64,000 bases of DNA from Rhodomicrobium vannielii ATCC 17100 (GTDB lineage Bacteria; Pseudomonadota; Alphaproteobacteria; Rhizobiales; Rhodomicrobiaceae), in NCBI RefSeq assembly GCF_000166055.1, contig NC_014664.1, positions 558,001 to 622,000 on the forward strand. Direction: 5' to 3'. Below, one piece after another: positions 25,043 through 35,422 of the stretch; the stretch's first letter is position 1, and every line of letters starts with the position of its first letter. The notes beneath the pieces are model-generated. The model did not search any database and was not told where the DNA came from. It saw nothing but the letters and a program-made list of their open reading frames with translations. Position numbers and translations under genes: made by a program.

Positions 25043-26428
25043 TCAAGCCGCCCGCCGCTGGACTTGCGGGCGCATTCCGGCCTTGCGCCACACGGGCGAA
25101 TTGACCGCGCGCTCCACATTGCGGGCAAGCTCGATGGCGCCCTCATAGCCCGCATAGCCGATGCGCCGCACGTGGTCGATGTCGAGGAACGGAATGCGCG
25201 ATTTGAGCGACGAGTAGATATAGCGGTCGCCCGCAACCATCAGATCCGCAGCCCCGTCGTGGAACGCGCGGATCAGGCCGTTCTGGTCGTTGTCGGAGAT
25301 CATCAGCGCGTCGTCGCCCATGAGCGCCTTGATGCGCGCCTTGTCTTCCTCGGTGGATTTCTCCGTGCCGGTGGCGACCACGATCATGCCTAGATCCTGC
25401 ATGGCGGAAACGAGCGACCATGATTTGTAGCCGCCCGCGAAGACGAGCACGCGCTTGCCGGAAAGCCGGTCGCGAAAGGGCGCGAGCGCCGATGTCACGC
25501 GGGCTTCCTCCCGCGCGATCATCGCTTCCGTGCGGTCGGTGAGGTTCGCATCGCCGATGAGCCGCGCGAAGTCGCGGAACGCGTTCGAGGTATCGCGCAC
25601 GCCGTAGAAGCTGCCCTCGAAGAACGGTGTGCCGTGATCTTCCTTCAAATGGCGCGCGACATGGATCATCGCCTTCGAGCAAACGACCATGTTGGCTTCC
25701 GCGCGATGCATGGTCTGAACCTCGCGAAATCGCGCGTCGCCGGAGAAGGTGCAGAGCACGCGCAGCCCGAGTTCATCGAACAGCGGCGCGACGTTCCAGA
25801 ACTCGCCGCCGACGTTCCACTCGCCGATGAGGTTCACATCGTGAGTGCGGATGCCGGGGCGTTCGGCGGAGGCGGGTACCGGGTCCGGCTCGCGCGTGCC
25901 GATGACGCGCTTGTAGACGACATCGCCCGCGATGCGGTTGCCAAGATTCTTGTTGCCGTAGAATCCCGCGCAATCGACCGGGATGACGGGCAGGTCGAAG
26001 CGCTTCGACGCCGCCTTGGAGACAGCGACGATGTCGTCGCCATGCATGGCGGGCACGCAGGTCGTGTAGACGAAGATCGCAGGCGGTCGGTGGGCCTCGA
26101 CGCACTGGCGGATGGCGTGAAACAGCCGCTTCTCACCGCGACCGAGGATCACATCCATGTCGGAGAGGTCGGTCGTCATGCCCATGCGGAAGGTATCGGC
26201 GCCGGAGGACCGCGAGCCGCGATTGTCCCATGACGACCCGGCGCAGCCGATAGGGCCGTGCACGATATGGGCGGCGTCCGCGATGGGCAGGAGCGCATTC
26301 CTCGCGCCGTCAAAGCAACACCCGCCCTGGGTCGAACCGGGCTGGGGCCGCGCGCAACCGGACTTCTCTTTGTTATTATGGGCGCAGTCTGGCTCGGTCT
26401 TGAGCGCTAGGATTTCGTCGGCGTTCAT
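25043..26428 (-). CDS. vnfE: VnfE, cofactor-assembly scaffold subunit
   Basis: A 461-residue NifE/VnfE homologue. The cluster-binding pattern is visible: [27 protein letters not shown] and [13 protein letters not shown] supply the three cysteines, and [14 protein letters not shown] the fourth, cofactor-type one. With VnfN it should convert the NifB product to FeVco. The start at 26428 has AGGAG upstream; the open frame runs further back but across the sigma-54 promoter. First gene of vnfENX, with vnfN and vnfX downstream in tight coupling. Confidence 0.9.
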   Translation of the reverse strand: MNADEILALKTEPDCAHNNKEKSGCARPQPGSTQGGCCFDGARNALLPIADAAHIVHGPIGCAGSSWDNRGSRSSGADTFRMGMTTDLSDMDVILGRGEKRLFHAIRQCVEAHRPPAIFVYTTCVPAMHGDDIVAVSKAASKRFDLPVIPVDCAGFYGNKNLGNRIAGDVVYKRVIGTREPDPVPASAERPGIRTHDVNLIGEWNVGGEFWNVAPLFDELGLRVLCTFSGDARFREVQTMHRAEANMVVCSKAMIHVARHLKEDHGTPFFEGSFYGVRDTSNAFRDFARLIGDANLTDRTEAMIAREEARVTSALAPFRDRLSGKRVLVFAGGYKSWSLVSAMQDLGMIVVATGTEKSTEEDKARIKALMGDDALMISDNDQNGLIRAFHDGAADLMVAGDRYIYSSLKSRIPFLDIDHVRRIGYAGYEGAIELARNVERAVNSPVWRKAGMRPQVQRRAA

Positions 26429-26457
26429 TCGGCTCACTCCTGTATTGATGACGATAC

Positions 26458-26473
26458 AGCAATGAATGTGCCA
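26458..26473 (-). promoter_or_regulatory. Sigma-54 promoter of vnfENX
   Basis: On the minus strand TGGCACATTCATTGCT, exact GG-N10-GC with consensus TGGCAC and TTGC. It lies about 30-45 bp before the vnfE ATG. Confidence 0.9.
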
Positions 26474-26556
26474 GCACCACCGCCGGGCGCGAAAAAGCGT
26501 CAGGCCGCCGCAGCGCGTCGGGGTACGTCGGGCCAGCGAGGAGCAGCCGGCGAACT

Positions 26557-26590
26557 GTTCGAGAATGTACGGCTGCTCTCCCAATTGTAC
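26557..26590 (-). promoter_or_regulatory. VnfA-type activator sites of vnfENX
   Basis: On the minus strand GTAC-ATTCTC-GAAC (complement of 26557-26570) and a half-matching GTAC-AATTGG-GAGA (complement of 26577-26590), 20 bp apart. They lie about 90-120 bp upstream of the vnfE promoter. Confidence 0.65.
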
Positions 26591-26698
26591 GCGCGACGCT
26601 GTCCAGCTTGCAGTTGGGCCTCGACGGTGCGGGACCACCCCCAGCAGCCGACCGCATCCATGTCTATCATGATGATTTTGACCCCAAAGAGTTCGGAT

Positions 26699-26714
26699 TG
26701 TTCGGCAGCGTACA
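26699..26714 (+). promoter_or_regulatory. Possible NifA-type upstream site of vnfA
   Basis: TGT-N10-ACA (26699-26714), the NifA upstream activator consensus, about 90 bp before the vnfA sigma-54 promoter. A single such match is not rare by chance, so confidence is limited. Confidence 0.35.
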
Positions 26715-26776
26715 GCGGCATGGATAACCCTTTCGTGACCGGCATGACCTCTCCAAGAGCAATTGCCAGGCCAAAA

Positions 26777-26800
26777 AGCTATTCCTATGTCGATATAGCT
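26777..26800. promoter_or_regulatory. Mo-box abutting the vnfA promoter
   Basis: AGCTAT-N12-ATAGCT, the same 24-bp geometry as the operator at 16880; the right half GATATAGC is close to consensus, the left half is weaker. It ends one base before the sigma-54 element at 26802, so molybdate-bound ModE could exclude RNA polymerase. Confidence 0.6.
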
Positions 26801-26801
26801 A

Positions 26802-26817
26802 TGGCAGGATGCTTGCA
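26802..26817 (+). promoter_or_regulatory. Sigma-54 promoter of vnfA
   Basis: TGGCAGGATGCTTGCA, GG-N10-GC with a perfect TTGCA. It would give a leader of about 205 bases before vnfA, in which I see no convincing gene or terminator. Confidence 0.75.
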
Positions 26818-27034
26818 TTCGATGGCGAACGCACTCTGCGGAAGTCTGAAACGCTACAAAATGTTCGTTTCCTCCCGCTATCGCCGCCCCTTGAGGGCCA
26901 TCCGCCGTCTGGCGGCTGAAAATGTGAGAAAAAATGAACGGTTACTTTCTCGTTGATGGCGGCCTTCCGCCTGCCTTCCCGGCATTTCGTTCCTATTCGT
27001 GCCGCGCCTGCCTGACCGCAGCGGGGAGGCGCTG

Positions 27035-28648
27035 ATGCCGATCCAACGCTCGGTCTCTGTCGAACTTGACGACATTTCCGATGATTTCACGCATTGTTTT
27101 ACGGGCGAATGCCGCGTCAACGTGCTGCCGATCCTTTATCAGATCAGCGAAATCATTAACGACAGCGAAGATCTCGCAAGCTCGCTTTCCATCATCCTGA
27201 ATGTGATGCAGCAGCGCCTGAAGATCGTTCGCGCCATGGTGACGCTCTATGACCGCCAGTCCGAAACGATCTTCATTCACGCGAGCTTCGGCCTGACGGA
27301 CGAACAGAAGGCGAAGGGCATCTATTCGCCGGGCGAGGGCATAACCGGCAAGGTGGTGGAGGCGGGAAAGCCGATCATCATCCCGAAGCTTCGCGACAAC
27401 CCCGGCTCGGCCAATCAAACGATCAGCGGCGACGGCGTGAACGGGAACACTTCGTTCTTTTGCGTACCAATCGTTCATTCGAAGCGCGTGCTCGGAACGA
27501 TCAGCGCCGAGCGCGTCTATATCAATCGTCGGCTTCTGAAGCAGGATGTGGAGCTTCTCGCGACGATTGCTTCGATCATCGCGCCCGCCGTAGAGCTTTA
27601 CCTCCTCGAAAACGTGGACAAGGTGAGGCTCGAAGCCGAAAACAAGCGCCTCAACGCGGAACTGAAGGAGCGCTTCAAGCCATCCAACATCATCGGAAAT
27701 TCAAAGCCGATGAAGGACGTGTACAGCCTCATTCACAAGGTTGCCTTCACCAAAGCTACCGTGCTCATCCTCGGTGAAAGCGGCGTGGGCAAGGAACTCG
27801 TCGCGAACGCGATCCACTATAACAGCATCACAGCGGACGGCCCGTTCATCAAGTTCAACTGCGCGGCGCTGCCTGAAAACATCGTCGAAAGCGAGTTGTT
27901 CGGCCACGAGAAAGGCTCGTTCACTGGCGCCATCGCAATGCGCAAGGGCCGCTTCGAGATGGCGCATGGCGGCAGCATCTTCCTCGATGAGGTGGGAGAG
28001 CTTTCGCTGTCCATGCAGGCAAAGCTTTTGCGCGTGCTTCAGGAGAAGACGTTCGAACGCGTCGGCGGCATGAAGCCGGTGAATGTGGATGTCCGCATCA
28101 TCGCTGCCACGAATCGCAACCTTCTGGACATGGTGGACAAAGGCACGTTCCGCGAAGACCTCTATTACCGGCTGAACGTGTTCCCGATTACCATCCCGCC
28201 ACTGCGCGACCGGTCGAGCGATATCATCCTGCTCGCGGATTATTTCGTGACGAAGTACGCGGCCGAGACGGGCAAGGACGTGACGCGGATTTCCACGCCC
28301 GCGCTGAACATGCTCATTGCCTATCATTGGCCGGGCAATGTCCGCGAGTTGGAAAATGTCATCGAGCGCTCGGTGATCCTCGCGGAGGATGGCGTCATTC
28401 ACGGTTACAATCTGCCGCCGTCGCTTCAGACGCCCGAAACTACGCCCGGCGCACCGTCGGGCATGACGATTGAAGCCAAGCTTCAAGCCGTTGAATACGA
28501 AATGATCGTGGAGGCGCTGAAAGCGCACCATGGCAATATGACCGAAGCGGCAAGGGAGCTTGGCCTGACCCGGCGCATGCTCGGGCTTCGCATGGAAAAA
28601 TACGCCATCAACTACAAACAGTTCCGTCGTAAAGAGGCAGCAGCATGA
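27035..28648 (+). CDS. vnfA: VnfA, sigma-54-dependent activator of vanadium nitrogenase genes
   Basis: A 537-residue NifA-class enhancer-binding protein: N-terminal GAF domain (~30-185), AAA+ domain (~210-445) with Walker A GESGVGKE, the sigma-54-contact loop ELFGHEKGSFTGA and Walker B GGSIFLDEVGEL, and a Fis-type helix-turn-helix at the end (MTEAARELGLTRRMLG). Ahead of the GAF domain is a C-X4-C pair (Cys21, Cys26) like that of Azotobacter VnfA, where an N-terminal Fe-S cluster senses redox state; the third, more N-terminal cysteine of that protein is not seen. The linker lacks the cysteines of alphaproteobacterial NifA. GGGGAGG precedes the chosen ATG. VnfA rather than AnfA because the structural genes are vnfDGK. 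Confidence 0.9.
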   Translation: MPIQRSVSVELDDISDDFTHCFTGECRVNVLPILYQISEIINDSEDLASSLSIILNVMQQRLKIVRAMVTLYDRQSETIFIHASFGLTDEQKAKGIYSPGEGITGKVVEAGKPIIIPKLRDNPGSANQTISGDGVNGNTSFFCVPIVHSKRVLGTISAERVYINRRLLKQDVELLATIASIIAPAVELYLLENVDKVRLEAENKRLNAELKERFKPSNIIGNSKPMKDVYSLIHKVAFTKATVLILGESGVGKELVANAIHYNSITADGPFIKFNCAALPENIVESELFGHEKGSFTGAIAMRKGRFEMAHGGSIFLDEVGELSLSMQAKLLRVLQEKTFERVGGMKPVNVDVRIIAATNRNLLDMVDKGTFREDLYYRLNVFPITIPPLRDRSSDIILLADYFVTKYAAETGKDVTRISTPALNMLIAYHWPGNVRELENVIERSVILAEDGVIHGYNLPPSLQTPETTPGAPSGMTIEAKLQAVEYEMIVEALKAHHGNMTEAARELGLTRRMLGLRMEKYAINYKQFRRKEAAA

Positions 28649-29025
28649 ACACCGAAACTCTGGAGCGTCTATCGCCCACGCAGTTGTACCATCGCGTACT
28701 CCTCGATATCGCGACGGCTGCGGCGGCGAGCGCACTCGGTACGTCGACGAACGGTGCTGCCCGCGCTACCGAAGAAAGCTACGTTCCAGGACGGTTGCGT
28801 GAAAGTCTGCTCGCCGAGTGCGACGAGGGAATGCGGCGGCGCCTCTCGTCGCTTGCGAACTCGGCAGTCGCAGCCCTAGCGATGCAGGGCCCGGACAATC
28901 TCGCGCAATCGGCCCGCAAACACGGCATCGATTTGTCAGCGGAAGAGGCGCTCCAGATCTCCGAGCATTTCGAAGCGAAACGCAATGCCGTGCTGAGCTA
29001 TCAGCGGGGCCGTGAGCTGAGTTGA
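28645..29025 (+). CDS. Unknown protein translationally coupled to vnfA
   Basis: A 126-residue soluble, helical protein whose ATG overlaps the vnfA stop (ATGA). It contains a disordered Ala/Thr-rich section and a C-terminal helical half (MQGPDNLAQSARKHGIDLSA). No family, cysteine cluster or DNA-binding motif is recognisable. Coupling to an activator gene often marks a partner or anti-activator, as NifL is to NifA, but it does not resemble NifL. A terminator-like hairpin follows. Confidence 0.65.
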   Translation: MNTETLERLSPTQLYHRVLLDIATAAAASALGTSTNGAARATEESYVPGRLRESLLAECDEGMRRRLSSLANSAVAALAMQGPDNLAQSARKHGIDLSAEEALQISEHFEAKRNAVLSYQRGRELS

Positions 29026-29035
29026 GCCGAACGAC

Positions 29036-29063
29036 GCCGGAGCCGAAAGCGGTTCCGGCGGCG
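29036..29063. terminator. Hairpin terminator between convergent genes
   Basis: GCCGGAGCCG-AAAG-CGGTTCCGGC, a 10-bp stem with one G-U pair, followed a few bases later by GTTTT. It separates the vnfA-coupled orf (plus) from the Nif11 gene (minus). Confidence 0.65.
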
Positions 29064-29071
29064 GCGTTTTG

Positions 29072-29269
29072 TCAAAGTGGCGAGATGCCGAATTCCTCAT
29101 AGATCGTGTCGCGCGCTTTCTGAAATTCCTCCAGCGTGAAGTCGTAGCCCTGCTCGCGGATCAGAGCCCACGCGGCTTCCTCGTCATCGCTCTTCGCGTT
29201 GATGAGATGGTGGAAATCGTTGTCCTCGCGCATGCGGGTGATATAGGCGATGGCGGATTCGACGGACAT
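29072..29269 (-). CDS. Nif11-domain protein
   Basis: A 65-residue Nif11 family protein (MSVESAIAYITRMREDNDFH, then EEAAWALIREQGYDFTLEEF), named for small proteins of nitrogen-fixation loci; relatives serve as leader peptides of ribosomal natural products. No core peptide (no Cys- or Gly-rich tail) and no modifying enzyme is present, so this is the plain nif-locus type, function unknown. AAGGAGC precedes the ATG. It is third in the operon NifX-like, glyoxalase, Nif11. Confidence 0.8.
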   Translation of the reverse strand: MSVESAIAYITRMREDNDFHHLINAKSDDEEAAWALIREQGYDFTLEEFQKARDTIYEEFGISPL

Positions 29270-29335
29270 GTTAGCTCCTTGCGTTCGGCGATGTACGAAA
29301 ACGCGCGAGGCGTTCGCGGGGGTGCCTTCTTGGGA

Positions 29336-29800
29336 TCAGGTTGCGGCGACGCTTTCCGCCGGTTCGGCTGCGTTTTCGGCCGGTACGGGCTCGAACAGCT
29401 CGATGCGATGTCCGTCCGGATCTTCGATGAACGCGATTGTCGTGTGGCCGTGCTTCTGGGATCGCGGCTCGCGCGGCATGGGCACGCCCGCTTCCTTCAG
29501 CCGGTTGCACAGCCCGTAGATGCCCTTTACTTCGATGGCGATATGGCCGAAATCCTGCCCGCGCTGGTAGGGCTCGTCCTGCATCCAGTTGAACACCAGT
29601 TCGAGCGCCATCTGATCGAAGCCGCCCGCATAGCCGAGATAGACCTGCGTGAACTGGTTCTTCTTGTGGTCGCGCTGCTGAAGCACGCGCATGCCGAGCT
29701 TGCCGGTGTAGAAGTCGAGCGCCGCGTCGAGGTCGCTCACGCGCAGCATCGCATGCGCGAGGCGGAAGCCGGTGCTGTCGATTGCGAGTGTGCCGCTCAT
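29336..29800 (-). CDS. gloA: Lactoylglutathione lyase (glyoxalase I)
   Basis: A 154-residue glyoxalase I: LAHAMLRVSDLDAALDFYTG gives the first metal His, ELVFNW a Glu, FGHIAIEVKGIY the second His and IEDPDGHRIELFEP the last Glu. The enzyme turns the methylglyoxal-glutathione hemithioacetal into lactoylglutathione using Ni or Zn. The C-terminus has an extra Ala/Glu tail (PAENAAEPAESVAAT). It overlaps the NifX-like gene by 4 bp and is therefore under the sigma-54 promoter at 30211, an unusual placement for a detoxification enzyme; a cofactor-related side role is possible. Confidence 0.9.
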   Translation of the reverse strand: MSGTLAIDSTGFRLAHAMLRVSDLDAALDFYTGKLGMRVLQQRDHKKNQFTQVYLGYAGGFDQMALELVFNWMQDEPYQRGQDFGHIAIEVKGIYGLCNRLKEAGVPMPREPRSQKHGHTTIAFIEDPDGHRIELFEPVPAENAAEPAESVAAT

Positions 29801-30174
29801 GACGCCTTCTCCGCAAATACCGCGGCGAGTGCCGTTTCGACCTGTTCGCCCTTGTACTTTTCGATTGGCTCGATGCCCGCCGCTTCAAGCATCGCGCGCG
29901 GATTGGCGCCGACCTTTTCGAGCAGAAGCACCTTGCAGTCAGCGAGGATGCGGCATGCGGTATCGCGCACGTCTTCTCCTTCGAGCGCCAGTTCCGAGAT
30001 GGACCGCTTTTCGACGAGCACCGCGCCTTCTACGCTGGCATCGTAGATAAAGAACGTGTCCGTCGCGCCGAAATGCAGGTTGATCTTCCGGCCGTCACGG
30101 GTCGAAACCGCCGCGCGGATAACGCCCGCGTGCGAAGTTTCGGATTTCGTTCGTTCAAGTACGTTTTCGGGCAT
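29797..30174 (-). CDS. NifX/VnfX-like cofactor-binding protein
   Basis: A 125-residue NifX-family domain. RAAVSTRDGRKINLHFGATD has the conserved NLHFG turn and KVLLLEKVGANPRAMLEAAG the C-terminal helix. It starts with a polar extension (MPENVLERTKSETSHAG) after a strong AGGAG. First gene of a three-gene operon divergent from vnfD, with which it shares activator sites. It probably carries a FeVco intermediate; distinct from vnfX at 23194 and the longer NifX at 34859. Confidence 0.82.
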   Translation of the reverse strand: MPENVLERTKSETSHAGVIRAAVSTRDGRKINLHFGATDTFFIYDASVEGAVLVEKRSISELALEGEDVRDTACRILADCKVLLLEKVGANPRAMLEAAGIEPIEKYKGEQVETALAAVFAEKAS

Positions 30175-30210
30175 TGGCTCTTCTCCTGATGCGATTTCGC
30201 GAATAGGTGC

Positions 30211-30225
30211 GCAACCATCGTGCCA
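30211..30225 (-). promoter_or_regulatory. Sigma-54 promoter of the NifX-like/gloA/Nif11 operon
   Basis: On the minus strand TGGCACGATGGTTGC, perfect GG-N10-GC with consensus boxes, about 40 bp before the NifX-like ATG. Confidence 0.9.
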
Positions 30226-30266
30226 GACGTGCTTCGGATCGTTTATCAGATCGTGGGCCCGAAATA

Positions 30267-30302
30267 GTACGCGCGCGGACGGTCGCCTGTACGGCAAAGA
30301 AC
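30267..30302. promoter_or_regulatory. VnfA-type activator sites shared by divergent promoters
   Basis: GTAC-GCGCGC-GGAC (30267-30280) and GTAC-GGCAAA-GAAC (30289-30302), 22 bp or two helical turns apart, so both face the same side of the DNA. They lie about 45-80 bp from the minus-strand promoter and 150-185 bp from the vnfD promoter. Confidence 0.75.
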
Positions 30303-30360
30303 GAAGATGTGCGAAACCATACGCACGCGAACGCCCATGGGACAGCGGTTTGCGCCTCAT

Positions 30361-30440
30361 AGCTATATATAATGCGTAATAGCACGCCCGCGCGCTCATT
30401 CTCCGGGCGACATTAAAGTTATATCGCATAGGGAACAGCT
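30361..30440. promoter_or_regulatory. Two Mo-box-like sites upstream of vnfD
   Basis: AGCTAT-N12-ATAGCA (30361-30384) and AGTTAT-N12-ACAGCT (30417-30440), both with the 24-bp geometry of the site at 16880; the second begins with the same 10-mer AGTTATATCG. The second ends 12 bp before the sigma-54 element. Each has an imperfect arm. Confidence 0.5.
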
Positions 30441-30452
30441 TTTGGCGCAGTT

Positions 30453-30468
30453 TGGCACGCTCCCTGCA
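30453..30468 (+). promoter_or_regulatory. Sigma-54 promoter of vnfDGK
   Basis: TGGCACGCTCCCTGCA, GG-N10-GC with consensus -24 box and CTGCA at -12. Expected start near 30480, about 60 bases before vnfD. Confidence 0.9.
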
Positions 30469-30529
30469 ATAGGCTGGATCACAACGCTCCGTCTTCTGCC
30501 GAACGGATAGCATAGACCAGCAAGTTTGA

Positions 30530-31960
<1,431 letters not shown>

Positions 31961-31962
31961 CC

Positions 31963-33781
<1,819 letters not shown>

Positions 33782-33795
33782 GCAAGCGACCCTTT

Positions 33796-33820
33796 CGCGA
33801 CCGGCCCTGAACCGGTCGCG
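33796..33820 (+). promoter_or_regulatory. Hairpin after vnfK
   Basis: CGCGACCGG-CCCTGAA-CCGGTCGCG, a perfect 9-bp stem 15 bases behind the vnfK stop, with no U-tract. It could stabilise the vnfDGK message or partly terminate before the two downstream genes. Confidence 0.5.
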
Positions 33821-33934
33821 GCACTCTACCAGCAGTTATGAGCGCTTCTCGCGCTTCCCGGCTTCGGGGGTGTTCCTGGCAGTTCGCCCCGATGACGCCA
33901 GCTAAGGATTTTCCGTAAACGGATCGAGTGAAAC

Positions 33935-34828
33935 ATGCCGCTTCTCGACGATATCGTCGCCGGTCTTTCCGACAGCTGTTCACCGCAGCTTCGCCTGCCC
34001 GAACATCGGCAGATAGAGCTGTCCACGGCGCGAAAACTTATCTCATTCGCGCCGGCAGACGCAGACTCCGAAGCGCCAATGCCGCTGGCCCTCGGAGCGT
34101 GCAGAACCTTCATGATGCTCGACGCATTTCATGAAGCGCGCCTTGCGGGGGCGGAAGGTGTATCATACTGGCAGAGATATACCGACCTTCCCCGCAAGTC
34201 GCTCTCCGACAAGATCGGAGCCGAGATTTATCGCATCCTGCGCGTTGTGCGCCTCTTGACCTTCCACCGCCTCGGCGAAATCTCGATGAAGAACGGCCTT
34301 CTCGACATCAAGGGAGAGGTCGCGCGCGAAGTACTGTGGCTGCGCATTTCACCCGCTGGATTAAAGCTGATCGAAAGCGCCGCCGTCTGGTACATGGACG
34401 CAGTCCGTCAGCCTTACCCGGACGCCTATATCGATGCGATGATGGCGGAGTATTACGCGGACATCATCGGCGAGATCAAAAAATACTCGGACGAGAAGCG
34501 AAGCCTGAACCAGTTCAGGAAGCCGTTTGCGACGTTCAACCGCCATTTCCGCCTCGACTGCGCGAGTTTCCCGCTGAAGATCGGCACGGATGCGCTCGTC
34601 ATCGAGATAACCGAGTTGCACCGGAACGCCTCCGTCTATCCAGTCGACTTCTATCTGCCGTATGGCGAAGACCTCTACATCGTTCCGGCCGAGGCGCTGG
34701 AAAACGGGAAGATCACGCTCGCCGAACTTCCCAAATGGCAGGCACGCTCGCCGGATGGCACGCTGCCTGCAAGATACCGAGCACGCCTCGGCTACGAGGT
34801 GCCGGTCAAGAACCAACCCATGACGTGA
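33935..34828 (+). CDS. Unknown protein downstream of vnfK
   Basis: A 297-residue soluble protein I cannot place in a family. It has a central helical section (SYWQRYTDLPRKSLSDKIGA, EVAREVLWLRISPAG) with aromatic patches VWYMDAVRQPYPDAYIDAMM, and a C-terminal section with RHFRLDCASFPLKIGTDALV and VYPVDFYLPYGEDLYIVPAE. Two isolated cysteines (in LGACRTF and RLDCASF) do not form a cluster motif. It sits where Fe-only systems carry anfO but does not look like AnfO. It is followed by a NifX-family gene 30 bp on, so both probably act on the nitrogenase or its cofactor. Confidence 0.75.
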   Translation: MPLLDDIVAGLSDSCSPQLRLPEHRQIELSTARKLISFAPADADSEAPMPLALGACRTFMMLDAFHEARLAGAEGVSYWQRYTDLPRKSLSDKIGAEIYRILRVVRLLTFHRLGEISMKNGLLDIKGEVAREVLWLRISPAGLKLIESAAVWYMDAVRQPYPDAYIDAMMAEYYADIIGEIKKYSDEKRSLNQFRKPFATFNRHFRLDCASFPLKIGTDALVIEITELHRNASVYPVDFYLPYGEDLYIVPAEALENGKITLAELPKWQARSPDGTLPARYRARLGYEVPVKNQPMT

Positions 34829-34858
34829 TCGACCGCCAGCAACGAGAGGACTTATCCA

Positions 34859-35344
34859 ATGGACGCCGCGCATCTTCGCATAGCCGTCACGACCAACAGC
34901 CTCGTGCAATGCGATGCGAATTTCGCATCGGCGAAGCAGGTCGTGTTCTACGATGTCGGCCGCGACGGTGCCGAATTCGTCGACGTGGTTAGCTTCTCGA
35001 AGACCGGCCGCAAAGCCCCGGCTGGCGGCAAGGCCGCCAATAACGGCCGCTGCGTGATGGAAGACATGGGCGACGACGACGGCACGGGCCACGATCCGCT
35101 CGTCGAGCGCGTGGAAGTGCTGGAGAACTGCTCCGTGCTGTTCACACTCGGCATGAGCGATCTCGCCGCCGTGCGCGTTCACAACAAGCGCGTCTTTCCG
35201 GTGAAGAACTCGCGCATCCGCGATATCGACGACGTGATCGTCCAGATGCAGAAACTGATGCAGGGGACGCCGCCGCTCTGGATGCGCCGCGTGATGTTCG
35301 ACGGCAAGGGCAGGCGCCTGCCGCTCGACGAGCAAGAGATTTGA
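34859..35344 (+). CDS. NifX-family protein, long form
   Basis: A 161-residue NifX-family protein of the alphaproteobacterial nif type: LRIAVTTNSLVQCDANFASA at the start, a disordered Gly/Lys middle, RVEVLENCSVLFTLGMSDLA with the conserved Cys, and a C-terminal LMQGTPPLWMRRVM. The family binds cofactor precursors in assembly or reserve. The last gene of the vnfDGK transcript, and the third NifX-type protein in the cluster. An alternative name would be NifX2/VnfX2; I leave the symbol empty. Confidence 0.83.
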   Translation: MDAAHLRIAVTTNSLVQCDANFASAKQVVFYDVGRDGAEFVDVVSFSKTGRKAPAGGKAANNGRCVMEDMGDDDGTGHDPLVERVEVLENCSVLFTLGMSDLAAVRVHNKRVFPVKNSRIRDIDDVIVQMQKLMQGTPPLWMRRVMFDGKGRRLPLDEQEI

Positions 35345-35356
35345 AGGGGCCGGCGG

Positions 35357-35382
35357 CTGACTTTGGGATTCGCCGAAGTCAG
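35357..35382. terminator. Hairpin between convergent nifX-type gene and phnE
   Basis: CTGACTT-N12-AAGTCAG, flanked by an outer AGGGG/CCCCT pair (near 35345 and 35389). It separates the vnfDGK transcript from the phnCDE transcript. Confidence 0.45.
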
Positions 35383-35422
35383 TATGCTCCCCTTTCGCCG
35401 AACACATTCGAGAATCAGTTCT

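Noticed and set aside
29072-29269. Nif11 gene as leader peptide of a ribosomal natural-product cluster
   Set aside because: No core peptide tail and no lanthionine or cyclase enzyme is nearby; it fits the plain nitrogen-fixation Nif11 type.
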